Source: Onchocerca volvulus
Taxonomy: Eukaryota > Nematoda > Chromadorea > Rhabditida > Onchocercidae
Assembly (NCBI GenBank): GCA_000499405.2
Contig: HG738138.1
Location: 5,010,368-5,074,367, forward strand
DNA: 64,000 bases
Direction of reading: 5' to 3'
The position numbers and the translations under genes are program-made. Positions 50,611-64,000 of the stretch are shown one piece after another (within the stretch, counting starts at the first letter, position 1; every line of letters starts with the position of its first letter). The notes beneath the pieces were generated by a model, which did not search any database, had not been told where the DNA came from, and saw only the letters and a list, made by a program, of their open reading frames with translations.

Positions 50611-53600
50611 TTTTACTCGCAGACCTGAACTTTCAAAATTTGGAAACCAAAGAGTGCATTGCACATTCCACTTTTGTACATACTTTCTTGAATCCATCTT
50701 TATGATGAATTAACATATCGAAAGAAAGAAATTGGCAAAACAATAAAATGAATAGAAAGAAAAAAAAAAACTTTCTTCATCATTATCCTAAATTAATCCT
50801 TAATAAATCCGTCCTCAGCGCAACACATACGAGTAATGAAAACAAATTTATGAATGAGAATAAAAAACGGGAAAATAATATGAACATTATTGGCGCGTTT
50901 AGCGATGTTCGCATGAGAGGTCAAGGGTCAATCTAATAGAGCAATTCGAAAACGAACGTTACAGAGATCTATCAACAGCAAATGAAGAAAATATTTTTGG
51001 GTAGATAAATCAATCATAAATTTGAAACTCGATAAGATAAAAAGTTTAATAAATTTATAAATTTATACTGAGCTAATTTACAGTAAAGTAGGAAAAATTC
51101 TCTCATCCTTTTATATCCAACCATTGTTTGCTATTTTTTAAATTTTCTTCTGTACTAATGCATAAATTCTGAATCAATCAATAATTCCTATTACATTTAT
51201 AACAAGCGTGAATTGGCTGATCAACCGAAAACTTCCTTACGAAAAAAAAATCTAAAACTTTTGAAGAAATATCTGAAATCTGAAATGATGTCGCTATAGT
51301 ATGGACAATGCTAGTATGTACTGTTTGATTTGGACAGAAAATTTTTTTAAATTGGAAATTTGCGTTCCATAAAAATGACTAATCAGGAAGGAACGAATGA
51401 AACGAGAAGCTTTCTCATAGCAGCCGAAGGTTAAACTGCGAACAACAGAAATCAGCCCGATTGCGGATGGGCGAAAAAGTGGCAGATGCGGCCATTAAAA
51501 CACATCCAAACGCCCAAACTCATCCATCAACCCCAATGCCGAACAGCTGTTGCACACATGTTCAAATCAATCGGCTAATTGCGCACAATTTTTCACAGCC
51601 ATTCCAACTATTCTCTGAAGCTTTTTCAAATTCTCAAATTTCGATTTAATTGGTGCCGATTTTTGCATTTCAAGAAATTTTGGCTCAAAAGCCATATGTA
51701 GATACTGGTGGCCAAGAGCTTAACTGATTAATTAAAATCAATACACAAGTTGTTGTATATCTGCCACGGAATGATCTGATTTTTTTTTTTTTTTCAAGCA
51801 AACTGAATCATATGCTATTTTAAATTTGATTAAGAAATTCGAAGACTAGACTACCATCTCAACACTCATCAAAATTCATTTGCACCAAAGGAATTTTTAA
51901 TTTGTCTTATTCAAGATCATTTCAATCTCTTTTCCCAGCAATAGAAATATGACAAATTTTGCGTTTACAGTTACTTATTTTGCGAACTTTTTAAAAACAA
52001 TCTCAAATATTTGATTTTATAGCAAAAAGATTATGATTTATAGACAAAAAAATTTTCAGGTACGAACAAAAATACACATTTGAAACCAGAAATATCATTT
52101 CTTGAAATAAAACATGAACTGATAGCAATCAGGACTTCACATTATCGAAGAAAGAGTCTTGAAATAAAATATGAACAATAGGAATCAGGACTTCACATTA
52201 TCAGGGAAAAAAGAAAGACGTGCCTACTCTTCTCGAATAAAAATTCCAACTTATAAATCTTATAGAAGCATCGTAAAGGTTGATGTTCCTGGTTGTCTGA
52301 TTAATTAGCTTCCTCAGAAATTCAACGGCAATAAAAGCTTAAAACAGAACAAAATTCGCGTTTCATAAGGGTTTTTGATGTAAAAGAATATTCAATCATC
52401 TAACAGATTTTTAATGCGATAGCAGTTAGTGTGCAGGGTTTGTTGCTTAGGATCTTGAATTTTTCGAAATATCTTCCATTATTTAACGTATCAAAATTGT
52501 GCGATTTCAGCAACAGATTTATGGACCGAATTTGACAATCAGTCGATTGCATCGGATTATGATATTGATAAATCATTAGCCAAATCAAAATTAAATAATT
52601 TTCATTCCATATTCACTTGAATAAAACAGGAGAAAGACTGTCTATATGAATCCCATCAATATATCCAAAATTCATCAGATCAGTAAAGCAAAATAGTTCA
52701 CTGTACTTTTTCTAATTGCAATATTTTCAGAAGTTTATGGATTTGATCTCCGCAAATAAGTGATCAAGATTGAGATGGCTGCACTAAAGGATCAATAGAA
52801 AACGGAACAAATTTCGCTTGAATTCTGCCACGTTACGAATCATCAAAAAATTTAAGTAATGATAATAATGCCTGGCCGGGAAAACTCACAATCGCCATGA
52901 ACAATGCTTTGAAATGCAAAAATCGGTAGAGATAGGGATTCCCTGAAAAAATTCAGGGATGGCTTTCTTTAATAAATTAAGTTAGATTTTTAGTCATGAA
53001 CTGTTATAATTTCTAAAAATTTCATCATCATCAGCTTACAAAGATAATTTCCAGAGAATTTTTTTGTAAGTGCTTTGCAAATCATGAAACATGCCCGTTC
53101 CAAGAACAATATACAAAGAAGTAAGCCTAACTATTACTATATTTTTCTTGATAATGATTAAATTATTGAAAACTCTGATTCTAAGTCAGAAACTCAATTG
53201 AAGTTAATGAAAATTATTTTTTAAATTTGAAGGTTCCATTATCGAATGATCTTATGGCTTGATTTTTAGAGAAAATCTTCCAGAAGTTGGACATGAATTG
53301 TACTAAAAGTTGCTTGATCATTGAGTTGTTAGGTTTGTATAAAATCGAAATAATCAAATAGATCTCATTAATATTATGAAGAAAAAAATACAGTCTTTTG
53401 CCTGTGTTACCAAAAATTTCCTGATATAGATAAGCAATTCAAAACAGAAGAACCTTTGATTGGAGTAATTGTAAAACAGATTTTCAACAACTTTTGGAAC
53501 AAAGTTTCGAAATATTCGTTGAGAGGAATGTTTAAAGTTTTGCAAATATCTGAATAGCAATTTTATATAATTAGGAAAATGAACTGAAAGCAATTTCTGA

Positions 53601-54040
53601 GCAGTGGAACTGCAATATGAACAATTGTGAAAATATTACAAACAAGCGACGATAGTTTGATTCAAATTTTTTCGATAATAAAAGGTACAAATCGACAGAT
53701 TCAAAATCTATAATAAAATTCAATAAAAATAAAAAACATATAAAATCCAAAACTGAATTCGAAAATTTACGTTACCTTATGAATCACAAATTGCACATGC
53801 GTATACTAATCTGATTTTGTAATTCAAAAAATGGCTTCAATTTGGACAATTTTTATCCTATTTTGGAGATATCACAAGAAACTGTATTGTCTTTAAATGG
53901 TCAGTATAGTGAAAATATGGAAAGCAAGTTTACAAATTGTTCATGAAATGTTTTTCTAAAATTTTCTTGGTGACAATAACTATAATTTCAGAAAATTTTA
54001 GAAATAAAGTTTTCAAAGTTGATTAATCGATCAAATTTTT
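50611..54040. other. Gene-poor interval upstream of the saposin gene
   Basis: I see no convincing coding or RNA feature. It contains the probable saposin promoter and a short tandem repeat near 52.1 kb. Confidence 0.4.
52101..52202. repeat. Direct repeat, two copies of about 45 bp
   Basis: 52101-52146 and 52158-52202 share CTTGAAATAAAA at the start and AATCAGGACTTCACATTATC at the end, separated by 11 bases, with a few differences in the middle. Confidence 0.7.
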
Positions 54041-54089
54041 AGCAACTTACATCCAATTTCACATCATTTGAACGCATGTCAAGACCATG

Positions 54090-54233
54090 GAAGTGAACAT
54101 CGCACACAGGATCAACAAATTTTAGCAATGCAGAAACTCATCGATGCTATGATGTACTGCAATATCCAATCATTTTTTATGATGGTGCTGATGGATACAT
54201 TTACGACAAAGAGGCAGTCCAAAACATGACTTA
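54090..54233 (+). pseudogene. Helitron replicase relic (helicase-like N-terminal region)
   Basis: One short frame reads ETHRCYDVLQYPIIFYDG and then ADGYIYD. This matches the conserved block of Helitron helitron-like N-domains (consensus around THRSYDALQYPLIF...GEDGY). It ends at TAA soon after, and the flanking frames carry stops, so only a fragment is left. No HUH motif, helicase domain or CTRR-type end could be identified nearby. Confidence 0.65.
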
Positions 54234-57131
54234 ATATTAGGAGAGATAACTCATAAATTGCTTGAAGAAAACATTTCATTACACATTATCATGATCTCGA
54301 CATTTCTGGGACGCAACTACATTTCCCACAAATCAACTTCTTTGCTAACAGAGATCTCTATGTTCAAATGAAGTAGATTTTGGTTTTGAGCGTTATATAT
54401 TCCGAAAATTTGTTAAAATTTCACTTCACCTAAGTTTTCAAATTTCTAGCATTGATTGACTTCATTTGTTGGAGCTTATCACAAATATTCAAGTTACTTC
54501 CTACGGGCTCCATTCTTCGGAGAAGATTTGATTCACTTCATTTCACAATTTCCATCTGTCAAGTATCAAAATGCATGATATCAGCAGTGTATAGTTCAGA
54601 TTAAGCCCCTAATATACCTCAAATCGATTTATGGAATCTATGAAATTATGTGCTGTTGATTTATGGAAACCAAACTATTATTACCTCTTCCTCTAACCAA
54701 AAGATGAAAATTTCTTTTTTGAACATAAAATATCAAAATATATCAATGAAGCATTGAACAGTGTAATCGTCGTGAAAAATATATTGTATATGAATAAAAA
54801 TCTAATGTTCGTCTGTTCAAAATTTTAAATCTCCAAATGTTCTTAAACACGAACCTTATCTATAAAAAAACATGCGCCTATTCGAATGCAATGTCGTGTC
54901 AAAATTTCAAATCAATCGATAAAGAACTTAAAACACTGTGGAAATGAACACAAACATTTACATTTTTATTTATATAGATTCAGCAATACTACTACTGTTC
55001 TCGCTAAGCAATTAATTTTTGATGTCCTGAAAATACACAAATTCAAATAATTTTGTGCCACTTCTACAAAGTGTTTTCGTTTATCTAGTCCACCAACGTT
55101 TATTTCAGAAGTGTCACAGTTTCTGCTATCCAGAAATCATTCAATCGCATTTTCCTCCTCAACTGAGGTTTAGATTAATTTATGCTGCTTTTTCCGAAGA
55201 TCAAATTACTTAGAAACAATAATCAGAAATATAACACCATGTAAATTTGTTGAAAATATATTTGTATCCCAAATAATACCACATAAAATTGGTAAAGAAT
55301 TGATATTCAGGGACTATAATAAACAGAGGTTAATTGGAAGCAACTTTTCCAATGCTGAGTTTATGCCAATGAATCCTTCTTTAATATATAAAAAGAAATG
55401 AACTCAAAAAGCTTATTTTGTCTTCACTAGCAACTTTTGTGTCCTTTACTTTTTACTTTGTCATAAAGAATAGAAGGATTTCAATCCAAAAAATATGTAG
55501 AAAAGTATATTTGAAGTTAATACTTTTGAACTATCTTTTTGATATTCTTTAATACTTTTATTATCAGTTCCTACACTAATATTTAGTTTTAATTCCATAT
55601 TAATCATTTAAACTATTACCTAAAATGTATAATTAATAAATTTTAAATCATTATTCTCGTCTCCCTTCCTTTCCTTCCCCACAATGCATTTTCTTCAGAT
55701 TTAATTTTAAGAATTTATATGCTTGTTCCATTTCAATTTTAAGGATTGCTTCTTCCTATATTTCGTTTCAGTTTTTTTATATTTCTTCTGATGCTTGTTG
55801 ATTGCATTGTTTTTTGCTTCCATTATAAGCAATGGTCGTTATCACTAAGAAATAATCAGAATAGAAATAATAATACATATAATATTCAATGACTTATTTT
55901 CTTTTATCTCATTTTTTAATGCTTTTTCATAAAATTTTACGTAAAAACAAAAACATTATTTGTATAATCTTCACATACAAAGTAATTATAGGATACCTTA
56001 TGTGAAACTGTTACTATGCAATATTATTACATATATGATGTAATTTATATTTTCTTATATTTTTAAAAATTCATGTATTTATTATTGATTTCCTGTTTTA
56101 TTTCAAACCGTATACAATAAAAGTTTCCCTTGATATTGTCGTTTGTGCAGATCAAAGCATAGCTTCATGGAAAATTTATAATCATAAAATGGATAATAAT
56201 TTCTAAAAATTATGCAGGCGATATGTTGCTGCATAAAATCATCACTGTCCTTCTAAAAAATTCAGATTTAAAATCCTTTTGTAATTAGTTTTTTACCAGC
56301 CTAGTATATATTAGTTTTCCACAAATTGACAGCTTTCCTGCAATGTGATACATTCTTCATCCATTACTATTTTACTGCAATTTTCTAAATATTAGTAAAA
56401 AAACATTCGAGAAATATAGATGAAAAAAATGAAATGTATTCATATTTCAATGCAATATTTACTCAGCATAAGATTTCTTCTTGCCTTTAACAATTTGATT
56501 TTTAACTGAATTTCCCACCATTGAAAGTCCTTTTAGCTTGCAGTGATATACTTTTCTATCTCTTAGCTCAAGTTCCTTTGTCCGGATTATCTGGATAACA
56601 TTCTTTCTGATTTCAAACTGGTGCTGTAATTCAGTTTTCTGGATAACGATAAAATCTTCATCCAGTTTACCTTGCTAATTAAATTATCGGAACAAAAGAG
56701 AATCCATCATGAAATTATTTTAATGACCAAAGGAATCTGAATCTCCCATTTCCTCATAAACCATCGTAAACCGAGTGAAGAATTTTTAACTCATTTGTTG
56801 GAACTCAGTTTTTATTCATGATTTTGAACTATTTTTTCTAATCGTAGAGAAAAAAGTGACACAGAGGAAGGGTAGTGCTCTGTTTAAAGTTAACGATTAA
56901 AGTATTTTTAGTTATCGACTTAACTTATCAGCAATAATAAGCAATCACTCCACTTCTTAAGCACTGCTTTTAAATTATAATGATTAAATCATGATTTTTC
57001 TTTAGATATTGGTATGATAACGAAAAGTACTGAAGATCAAAAGTCAATCTGCAAGAAAAGTAGACTGTTGTACCATTAAAAATTAAAATAAGTGGAAAAT
57101 GAGTGTAAGCAGACAAGAAATAATTAAGATA
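54234..57131. other. Gene-poor AT-rich interval
   Basis: No gene is supported. It may hold further decayed transposon sequence next to the Helitron fragment; I could not recognise any. Confidence 0.35.
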
Positions 57132-59943
57132 TCATTGAACTTCACCAAAAATACCAGCAAATGTACGTTTCAGCTGACCCATTGTATCATCTTGATGCTG
57201 CTGCTGTTGTAAATTACTTCCTGATGGTTCCTTCCCTTGCTTACTTGGCTGCCTTACTGATCTTAGCAGTTGTGATGCTTTCTGGCCATCAGAATTTTTT
57301 CGGTTCAACTTGTCGTCACTATTCACTGCAGTTTCACCTTCAAAATCTGTGTAAAACCGTTTGTATGCGAAATTCAATCCACGATTTTTGGAATAAATTC
57401 TAAGTTGATTTGAAGTTAATATCTGTCATTAAACAGTATGAAAAGCAAAAAGTCTCGTAAATATTTTTAATTTTACAATTCTTCACCGCTTTAAAATTTC
57501 GAAACGCACAGGTAGTCAATCAAAAATTTTTGGATGCATTTCAATATCGGAAGAAATTACCTGAAATATTTGTTTCCGAAGTACTGGATCGTGAAACGTT
57601 CGTTGATTGAGGACGTGGTGGAAGAACAGGAGGCATGTTCACACGTGTTGCTGCTATTTGTTGCGTAACACGTTGAGCACTTTAAAAATGTTTCCAAATT
57701 TATTTTGTCAAATATTTATTTTTGTCATTTATGCTTTAAATCCAAACGAATACTAACATTTTTGACTTAACCGAAACATGGCGTTTCGTTCAAAGTTCAG
57801 AGAATTAATACTTTATCAGAATCTTAAAATGTTTACAATTTGACTTCTTCAACTTAATTTTGCTTCAAATTATTTCCAATTATTTTTATAACTTTTGAAT
57901 TATAGAAAATAAATGCGAATACTAACGATTGCATAATTTGAGCTTGAACGAGGTCAGCGATAGCCCTACGATCATCTTCTTGAGTATCACCCAGTAAAGT
58001 TATGGCATCATTTATATCGTGAACTATTTCCCTCCCATCTTTTGCTACCAAAATATCGATCCCGAATACCTCCAGCCCACCGAAAGCGTCTGATATAATA
58101 GTCAACCATTGCTTCTGCCTCAAATAATTATTTTTGAAATCATTTCAATTTCAAAATCGTATTCAACATCCGAAAATCTACATATACTACATAATCAGTT
58201 TATTTCATGTGAAATTTTAGTAATCAATAAGAATCTGCAGAGATTCATGAGTTATTTATCCCATCATTCAACCTTGAAAAGTTCGCATTCGAAATTTGCC
58301 GATAGTTTGACTTAAAATGTTCGGATGTAAGACATTAGGTAAATGGAGTTTAGGAAGATGGAAATAGTTCGGAGTTCAATTTAAAATCTTCTGGTCAATA
58401 ATTCATGAAAAATTATACCTGTTTGAGAGAGAAATTTTCTCCAACATTGCGGAACCAGCGTTACTCTTCCAGTCATTTGATATGCCTTTACGAATGTATG
58501 CTCTTGTTTCTGTACCAATTTTCTAAAAAAGAAGTAGCATTCATTCAATTTATTTCATCAAAGATCTCGAAAATTTATTAAATTAATCAAATATATGGAA
58601 AAATAATGCACCACAAATAATATTTTGGATAGTTCATGAAGTTAAAAATTTAATTTACATTTTTCCAAAATAATAAAATTACTTATGATGCATATTAGAG
58701 CTTATTCCCTACCTGTAAATGTATATCATATTTCGTTTCGATAAACGGTTCGATAACAACCTCCACAGGTTTAATTGATCGCAGCATATTTTCCACTTCT
58801 AACATATGATTTTCGTCTTCGATTTTCATCTATTTAAATAGTAAATTTTCAAAATGCTCGAAATATTTCTTTCACTCATTGAAACAAAACAACACGAAAA
58901 GTCTCATTAATTTATCAAATTAACAACTGTTGCCGAAAGTTCAAATCTTCTAGAAAAAAAAAAAAAAGCATTAAAAAAATTCACCTTCCCAAGTCCGTGA
59001 CATCCATGCCCAACGCGTATCACAATTGGAAACCGAGACTGCACACTCTACAAATACATTTTTGACAAGAGATAGCTGTTTGTACCATTTAACTAAAATA
59101 AATTTCTAAAAAAAGAAAATTTGGCTTACAAAGTGATCAAATAATGGATAATACGTTTGCTCGATCAAAGGTATGACATTCGGTCCAGCTGTTTCACAAA
59201 TCCATTGAAGTCGATTAAACTAAAATGCAGTGAATTATGTCAGCTAAAATTTCTATAAGCATTAGGACTAAAATACATTTCCTTCCTTTCAACCAAAAAG
59301 ATAATAATCAGTAACTATTGAAAATTTAAACATTTCTGGAATTCTCAATTTATTTCATTGCTTCAGTTCTGAATGGTCGTTTCTGGAACAGTTTTACAAA
59401 TTAAACAGAGTAAAAGTCATTCTAGTCTCTTTTTTTTCTAAACCTGTTACTATAGAGACAAAAAAGAACCTTTCAGTGTCCTAGTAAAAATAACATTTGA
59501 AAATAGTTGTCGAGATTCGATCTTCTAAGTCATTTCATTCATCAAACAAACAATTAACATCACTCATCGCTTTTCAAATTTAACTTCTGATATGAAGCAT
59601 TGAGTTCTAAACTTTCTCCTATTACACTTAATAATAAAAAATTATACCGTCCAATTTTTATCCAACAATATCCGTATGCTTTCAGGACTATTCAGAGTTT
59701 GGACACCTCCTTTCAGTAGTGCTATGACGACATTGGTGTAATCACCTTTCTCACTTTTTGCATTTTGCCGAAACAAAACGAAGTCTGGCTGCATCCTTCT
59801 AAAAAGTTTAAATTGGCGCAACTGAAATATCATGGAATTTGTGGTCATTCAAGGTATAAATACACTAATCGTGCTTACTTCGTCACCACTTTTATTTTAC
59901 TGTTGATAATTTTTTTTCTTCAATGTCTCCTCTGCTATTTTGA

Positions 59944-60017
<74 letters not shown>

Positions 60018-62110
60018 AAAAAAAAACTCTTGCATAAATAAACTTAAGTTTTAAACTAAATTATTGCATCAAGCAACTGTTGACATACTTTTAGTATGAA
60101 TTTAACAATCAGAACAAGATATATGCAACAAATTAGTAAGATCGCTCTTTGAAAAGTTGTCCTAAGATTTTTTCTCTCCTTATTTCCTTAATACGACGAT
60201 GTTTATCTTTTAAATAATTATTCAGCAGAATAAGCAAAAAAATAAGGAATTGGAAAAACATCCGGGAAAGAAAATTTTTTAAAAACTTTCAGTAAAAATA
60301 CCTGTGTTCTTTTCCGGATTCTAAAATATCCACCGTACATTTGCGATTAGGATGACAGCAGACATGTATTTCTGAGAACGGAGCCTAGAAATTAAATTCA
60401 TTTTAATCACAACTAAAACTTTTCAGCTCTACATTCTAAGCTAATTACGTGAAACTAATATTTCAAAGTTTGGTCTATCTGGTCACCAAACGAAGTGCTT
60501 TTAAAAAACATTCGGAGGATTCCTGATGGATTTACCTGCATTGCTGACAATCAAATCGATTAATTTCAAAAATAATTTCAAAAATTATGCTCAGTGAATA
60601 GCACGAAGCGCATAATTTCTGCGGTTGAAATGATGCATTAACTTTTCAGCCATTACACAGATTCTCATGATTACGCATACATATTAATACTGGATAGAAT
60701 ACCTGTTCAATCCGCAATTGCCAACCAGTTCGATTGTTGCGGAAATATTTGCTCCTAGAAATAAGGATATGATAAAATTATCAGAAACATTGCTCAATCA
60801 TTTGTATGAACTGAATAAGTAAATGTCAACAAACATATCATACTGAATAAGCCAAGAGTTTTGGCGATTCAGTGACTAAAGATTACTTGAAATTCAGACA
60901 AGCAGTAACTCCGAATCCCAGATAAACAGTAACTTACCAATCGATATGTTGGTCATCAATAACCAGTATACACTTATGTGGTCCCTGAATGTACGATGCA
61001 GCAGCATTGCTGGCTGCTTGCATCAGATTTTTGGTTATACCTTGAACTTGTGAATACATAGACATTGACTGCTTTGATGGTGACGTTGGGGCACTGAAAG
61101 CAAAAATTCGATTCAAAAAAAAAAAAATCTTCCTTCAATGCAGCATCTTCTTCGGTCAAATTCTGAATCTACGAGAGGCTAAAATATTGTCAAAAACAAG
61201 ACTTCACTCATTTCCCATTGTTTTTTCCATGTATGGGAAAAAAAAAAAAAAATCGAACTTCTCACTCTTATAAATTCAACGAGATGAGCCTTCCTAAGAA
61301 TATAACCTGAAACCTGAAATCCCGCTCGGAAGAAAGATCAGCAATCTTAAATATTCTTCCTCATATGATGAACTATTAAATTAATCATGCTAATCATTAG
61401 AATCGCTGGAACAGCAACAACAATTATGGTAACAGTAATTATTGTTACTTATTATTATAGCAATTAAGCTTATTTGTTCATTCTGGCGAGAGTGTCAATT
61501 GAAATTAAATAATAGGGAAATAAAATGAAGCGAACAAATAAGATTAATTTCTATTAATTACTGAACTAAATTACCACTCATTACTGAACTATTATTAATT
61601 ATTTAATCCTGAACTTAATTACTAAACTACCGACATTTTTATTTCTCTTAGTTTCTTTGCTTGTCCTATCCATTATATTATTAAATGTCTACAAATATTG
61701 CGATTTTATCGTCACAAAAAATGCGATGGATCGATACGTGATCATTATTTGCGTGAATCATTTCCTCATTTATCACAAAAATTTTTTTAGCCGATTCTTG
61801 CCAATGTGTATCAGTGCAATCCGATATTCGATACTGTTAGCGTCAGGTCAATGAATTTTCTCTTTATTGAAGAATTTCAATTGTATAATTCAAAAGTTAA
61901 CCTTATAGCACTAGAAACTTTGTTGGCAAGACCAGCCAGTGAGAAACTATTTGGAGGTCCATTTTGCATTTGTGAGGATTGCTGCTGCTGCTGATATTGT
62001 GGACCACGTCCACCAGGTGCTGAAGCAGGTGTCGATTTTTCATCCTCCTCGTTATCCTGAGAGCTAAAACGACGCCTGAGAAAGTTGACACCACTAGATA
62101 TGCTTTCCAT
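57132..62110 (-). CDS. snn-1: Synapsin, about 516 aa
   Basis: Twelve exons agree in phase: 61902-62110, 60938-61093, 60703-60754, 60302-60384, 59648-59798, 59130-59219, 58985-59047, 58713-58829, 58419-58522, 57927-58118, 57561-57679 and 57132-57346 (TGA). Synapsins coat synaptic vesicles and have an ATP-grasp core. Domain A is seen as VNFLRRRFSS with the kinase site RRRFS. The core C domain follows: KCILVIDDQHIDW, RMQPDFVLFRQNA, LIEQTYYPLFDHF, IETKYDIHLQKIG, SNDWKSNAGSAMLE and IISDAFGGLEVFGIDILVA. The linker is Gln/Pro-rich (LPPRPQS, a SH3 ligand). The C-terminus TMGQLKRTFAGIFGE is a domain E-like end (vertebrate TIRSLRKSFASLFSD). All parts are present, so the gene looks intact. The C. elegans orthologue is snn-1. 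Confidence 0.94.
59947..60015. repeat. Long poly(A) block with an inner poly(T) run
   Basis: Around 30 A, 12 T and 29 A in synapsin's intron between 59798 and 60302. The same layout as at 39220-39289 points to an assembly feature or a foldback homopolymer. Confidence 0.6.
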
Positions 62111-62221
62111 ACTTTCTTTTCTTCTTACACTCACTACTTCTCGAAGTTGTTTAGTATCTTGAGCTGGCTATATCGGTAGCAGTAAGTGGCTTCTTTTGTC
62201 ATAGAAAAATACGCAGGAAAC

Positions 62222-62223
62222 CT
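62222..62223 (-). promoter_or_regulatory. Possible spliced-leader or 5'-UTR acceptor of synapsin
   Basis: ATGTTTCAG on the minus strand lies about 110 bases upstream of the ATG. An in-frame TAG sits between the two, which supports the chosen start at 62110. Confidence 0.35.
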
Positions 62224-64000
62224 GAAACATAGAAAATTGTCTAAAAATAAAGCGAAAGGCTGTTAATTCCATTAATTTGTATCACAATGAAGAAGGGAAG
62301 CTATGAGCAAAAAAAAAAAAAAAAAAAAAAATTTCAGATTTTCGTCAGGAAAAGATTCCTAATGAGCTCATCCAAGCAGACTATCACTGTTGATTGCATA
62401 TCCTTCTTTTTTCCTTCGAGAACAAAAATACCTGATAAATCTATTTTCATTTTTCAAATTGCTTTTAGTCTAAATCTTTTTCTGAATATATTACACACAT
62501 GTCCTTGTTTTAGCGAATTTGTTTTAACTCAGCTTATTCCGCCTTTTCTCTTCACTACGTCCAGAAATTCCTGTTTAGTCACCTAAGGATTATTCGTCCT
62601 AATCAATTTTTTTTTGAAAATTCTGACATGTCAAAAAAACTCAAAAATATTGAATTTAAAAATAATTTACAATTCATAATTGCTTATTTTCTGTACAAAT
62701 CATCTGAAGTAAGTCATGAAACAATTATTCATTCCAATAGTTAGTTGCCTTTGCGAAAATTTTTAGATTCAACTCATAACCTGCTTAAAAATTTCCTCAC
62801 TAATGATGTTGTATTAGTTTCATTTCACATATCACTGTTTTGTGACATAAAGTGTTCGGTCGAATGGCAATAGTGATATGTGAAATAAAACTCAATCCTA
62901 TATCGCTGTTGATGAAAATTTAATCAATAAAATTGAAATTAAGTTGACATTCTCTTGTATTCTCTCTAAATATGGATTGTTGAAAGTAAAAAACATCCTG
63001 CAACGAAATCTAAATTAATAATATTTGACGGGTACTTCTATGGTCACACTTTTTAATACTAACACACAGCAAAATTCTAATGGCTGAAATCTAATGCATA
63101 CAATATTTTTGATTCTTTTTTTTTTTTTTTTAAATTTGATAAATTTGAAAAGGGAAAACAACAGCAAAGAGAAATGAAGTGATAGAAAACAAGAAATTGA
63201 AATCAACAAAGTCTAAAAAACGAAATATTAACCAAAAATACTAAATCAACAGGTAGCATCATTTTTTCCGAAAGCAACTTATAACGTCAGCCGCTTAACA
63301 ATTTATTCCATTCCTATCCAACGATTAGCACAGCAACGGAAAGTGACAAGCAATACATGCGATGTGACAGAAACGTTTCAGTTCATTGAGCCTGGTCGTT
63401 AGGCAGCAGTGGAAATAAAATATCTTTTTGCTTTAGTCTTAAATGCAATTAGCCGCACCAAAAAAAAAAAGAAAAAAAAAATTTCAAAATAACCAACCAA
63501 TAAGTGCTGCATTTCATGGAAATGACATGTAGTAAATGGATGCATGCTGCCTAGAATATGGACATGGGTGTAGCTAGGCTTGTTTTTGATTCGTGACTCA
63601 ATAGATAATTATTCGTTAGCAGTAGCGAAACTGCGTTCAGCATAAAATTGAAGCAATCCATATTATTCACATGTTTGATTCAAGCTATTTTTCAAACCTT
63701 ATTTTTCAAATTATAATTAATACTTACTGTAAAATCGATCTTTAGTAATTTCTTTAAAATTTCACGATGTTGAAGATAAAATAGAAATTAAATTTGAAAT
63801 GGAAGAAGCAGGAAAATGTTTCTACCAAAAAACCCAAGAAACAAATCTTTTTTTTTTTGAATTGAATGATGGTTTTTACATCCCATTCCGTTGCTCCTGA
63901 GCGACGAAAAATGATGCTGCATTACTAGTAGTTAATTCGATTTGCCTTTTAAAGTGAAAAAGCAAACAAGTCATCTTATTTCTTGGAGTGGTTTTTTTCT
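62224..64000. other. Upstream region of synapsin
   Basis: No gene is seen. It should contain the synapsin promoter and includes the hairpin at 62817-62891. Confidence 0.4.
62817..62891. repeat. Short hairpin (20-bp arms, 35-base loop)
   Basis: 62817-62836 and 62872-62891 are reverse complements with a single mismatch. The total of 75 bases is in the size range of a pre-miRNA, but I recognise no known miRNA seed. Confidence 0.6.

Noticed and set aside
1..64000. CRISPR arrays, bacterial operons, Wolbachia inserts
   Set aside because: No direct-repeat arrays, no ribosome-binding sites or bacterial-type uninterrupted genes; all real genes have spliceosomal introns.

Overview
The window looks like nuclear DNA of a parasitic-type nematode, probably clade III (spirurid/filarial-like). 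This is inferred from the AT-rich base composition, multi-exon genes with nematode-style TTTNCAG acceptors, splice acceptors just upstream of several start codons (typical of spliced-leader addition), and proteins that match nematode/animal families. Two ambiguous bases (439, 1583) and several long homopolymer blocks suggest draft shotgun assembly. I built the gene models by hand from reading frame, splice sites and phase agreement; no alignment was run.

Layout: 1-4.4 kb is a decayed region with a foldback repeat, a diverged tandem duplication and a broken short-chain dehydrogenase (SDR) gene. 4.4-8.4 kb is empty. 8.4-11.2 kb (-) encodes a GSKIP-domain protein. 12.0-17.0 kb (+) is a BEL/Pao LTR retrotransposon with 5-bp target duplications; its reverse transcriptase, RNase H and integrase are missing and replaced, in frame, by an intronless Lys-rich coiled-coil segment that looks like a captured host cDNA. 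17.4-21.2 kb (-) is a PH plus PDZ-like protein. 24.1-28.6 kb (+) is a BAR-RhoGAP protein of the RICH/nadrin (ARHGAP17/44) type. 30.7-38.3 kb (-) is a connecdenn/DENND1 homologue (C. elegans RME-4). 38.9-42.2 kb (-) is a casein kinase 1 delta/epsilon homologue (KIN-20 type). 43.5-46.7 kb (+) is an eight-exon gene I do not recognise. 47.1-50.6 kb (-) is a secreted protein with three saposin-B domains. 50.6-57.1 kb is intergenic with a Helitron relic. 57.1-62.1 kb (-) is synapsin (SNN-1 type). 62.1-64.0 kb holds only a short hairpin.

Several genes relate to membrane traffic and synapses: synapsin, the Rab GEF connecdenn and a BAR-RhoGAP. I see no evidence that they are co-regulated, apart from the head-to-tail casein kinase/connecdenn pair, which could be an operon. 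The most unusual item is the retrotransposon carrying a host-like coiled-coil gene in place of most of its pol region.
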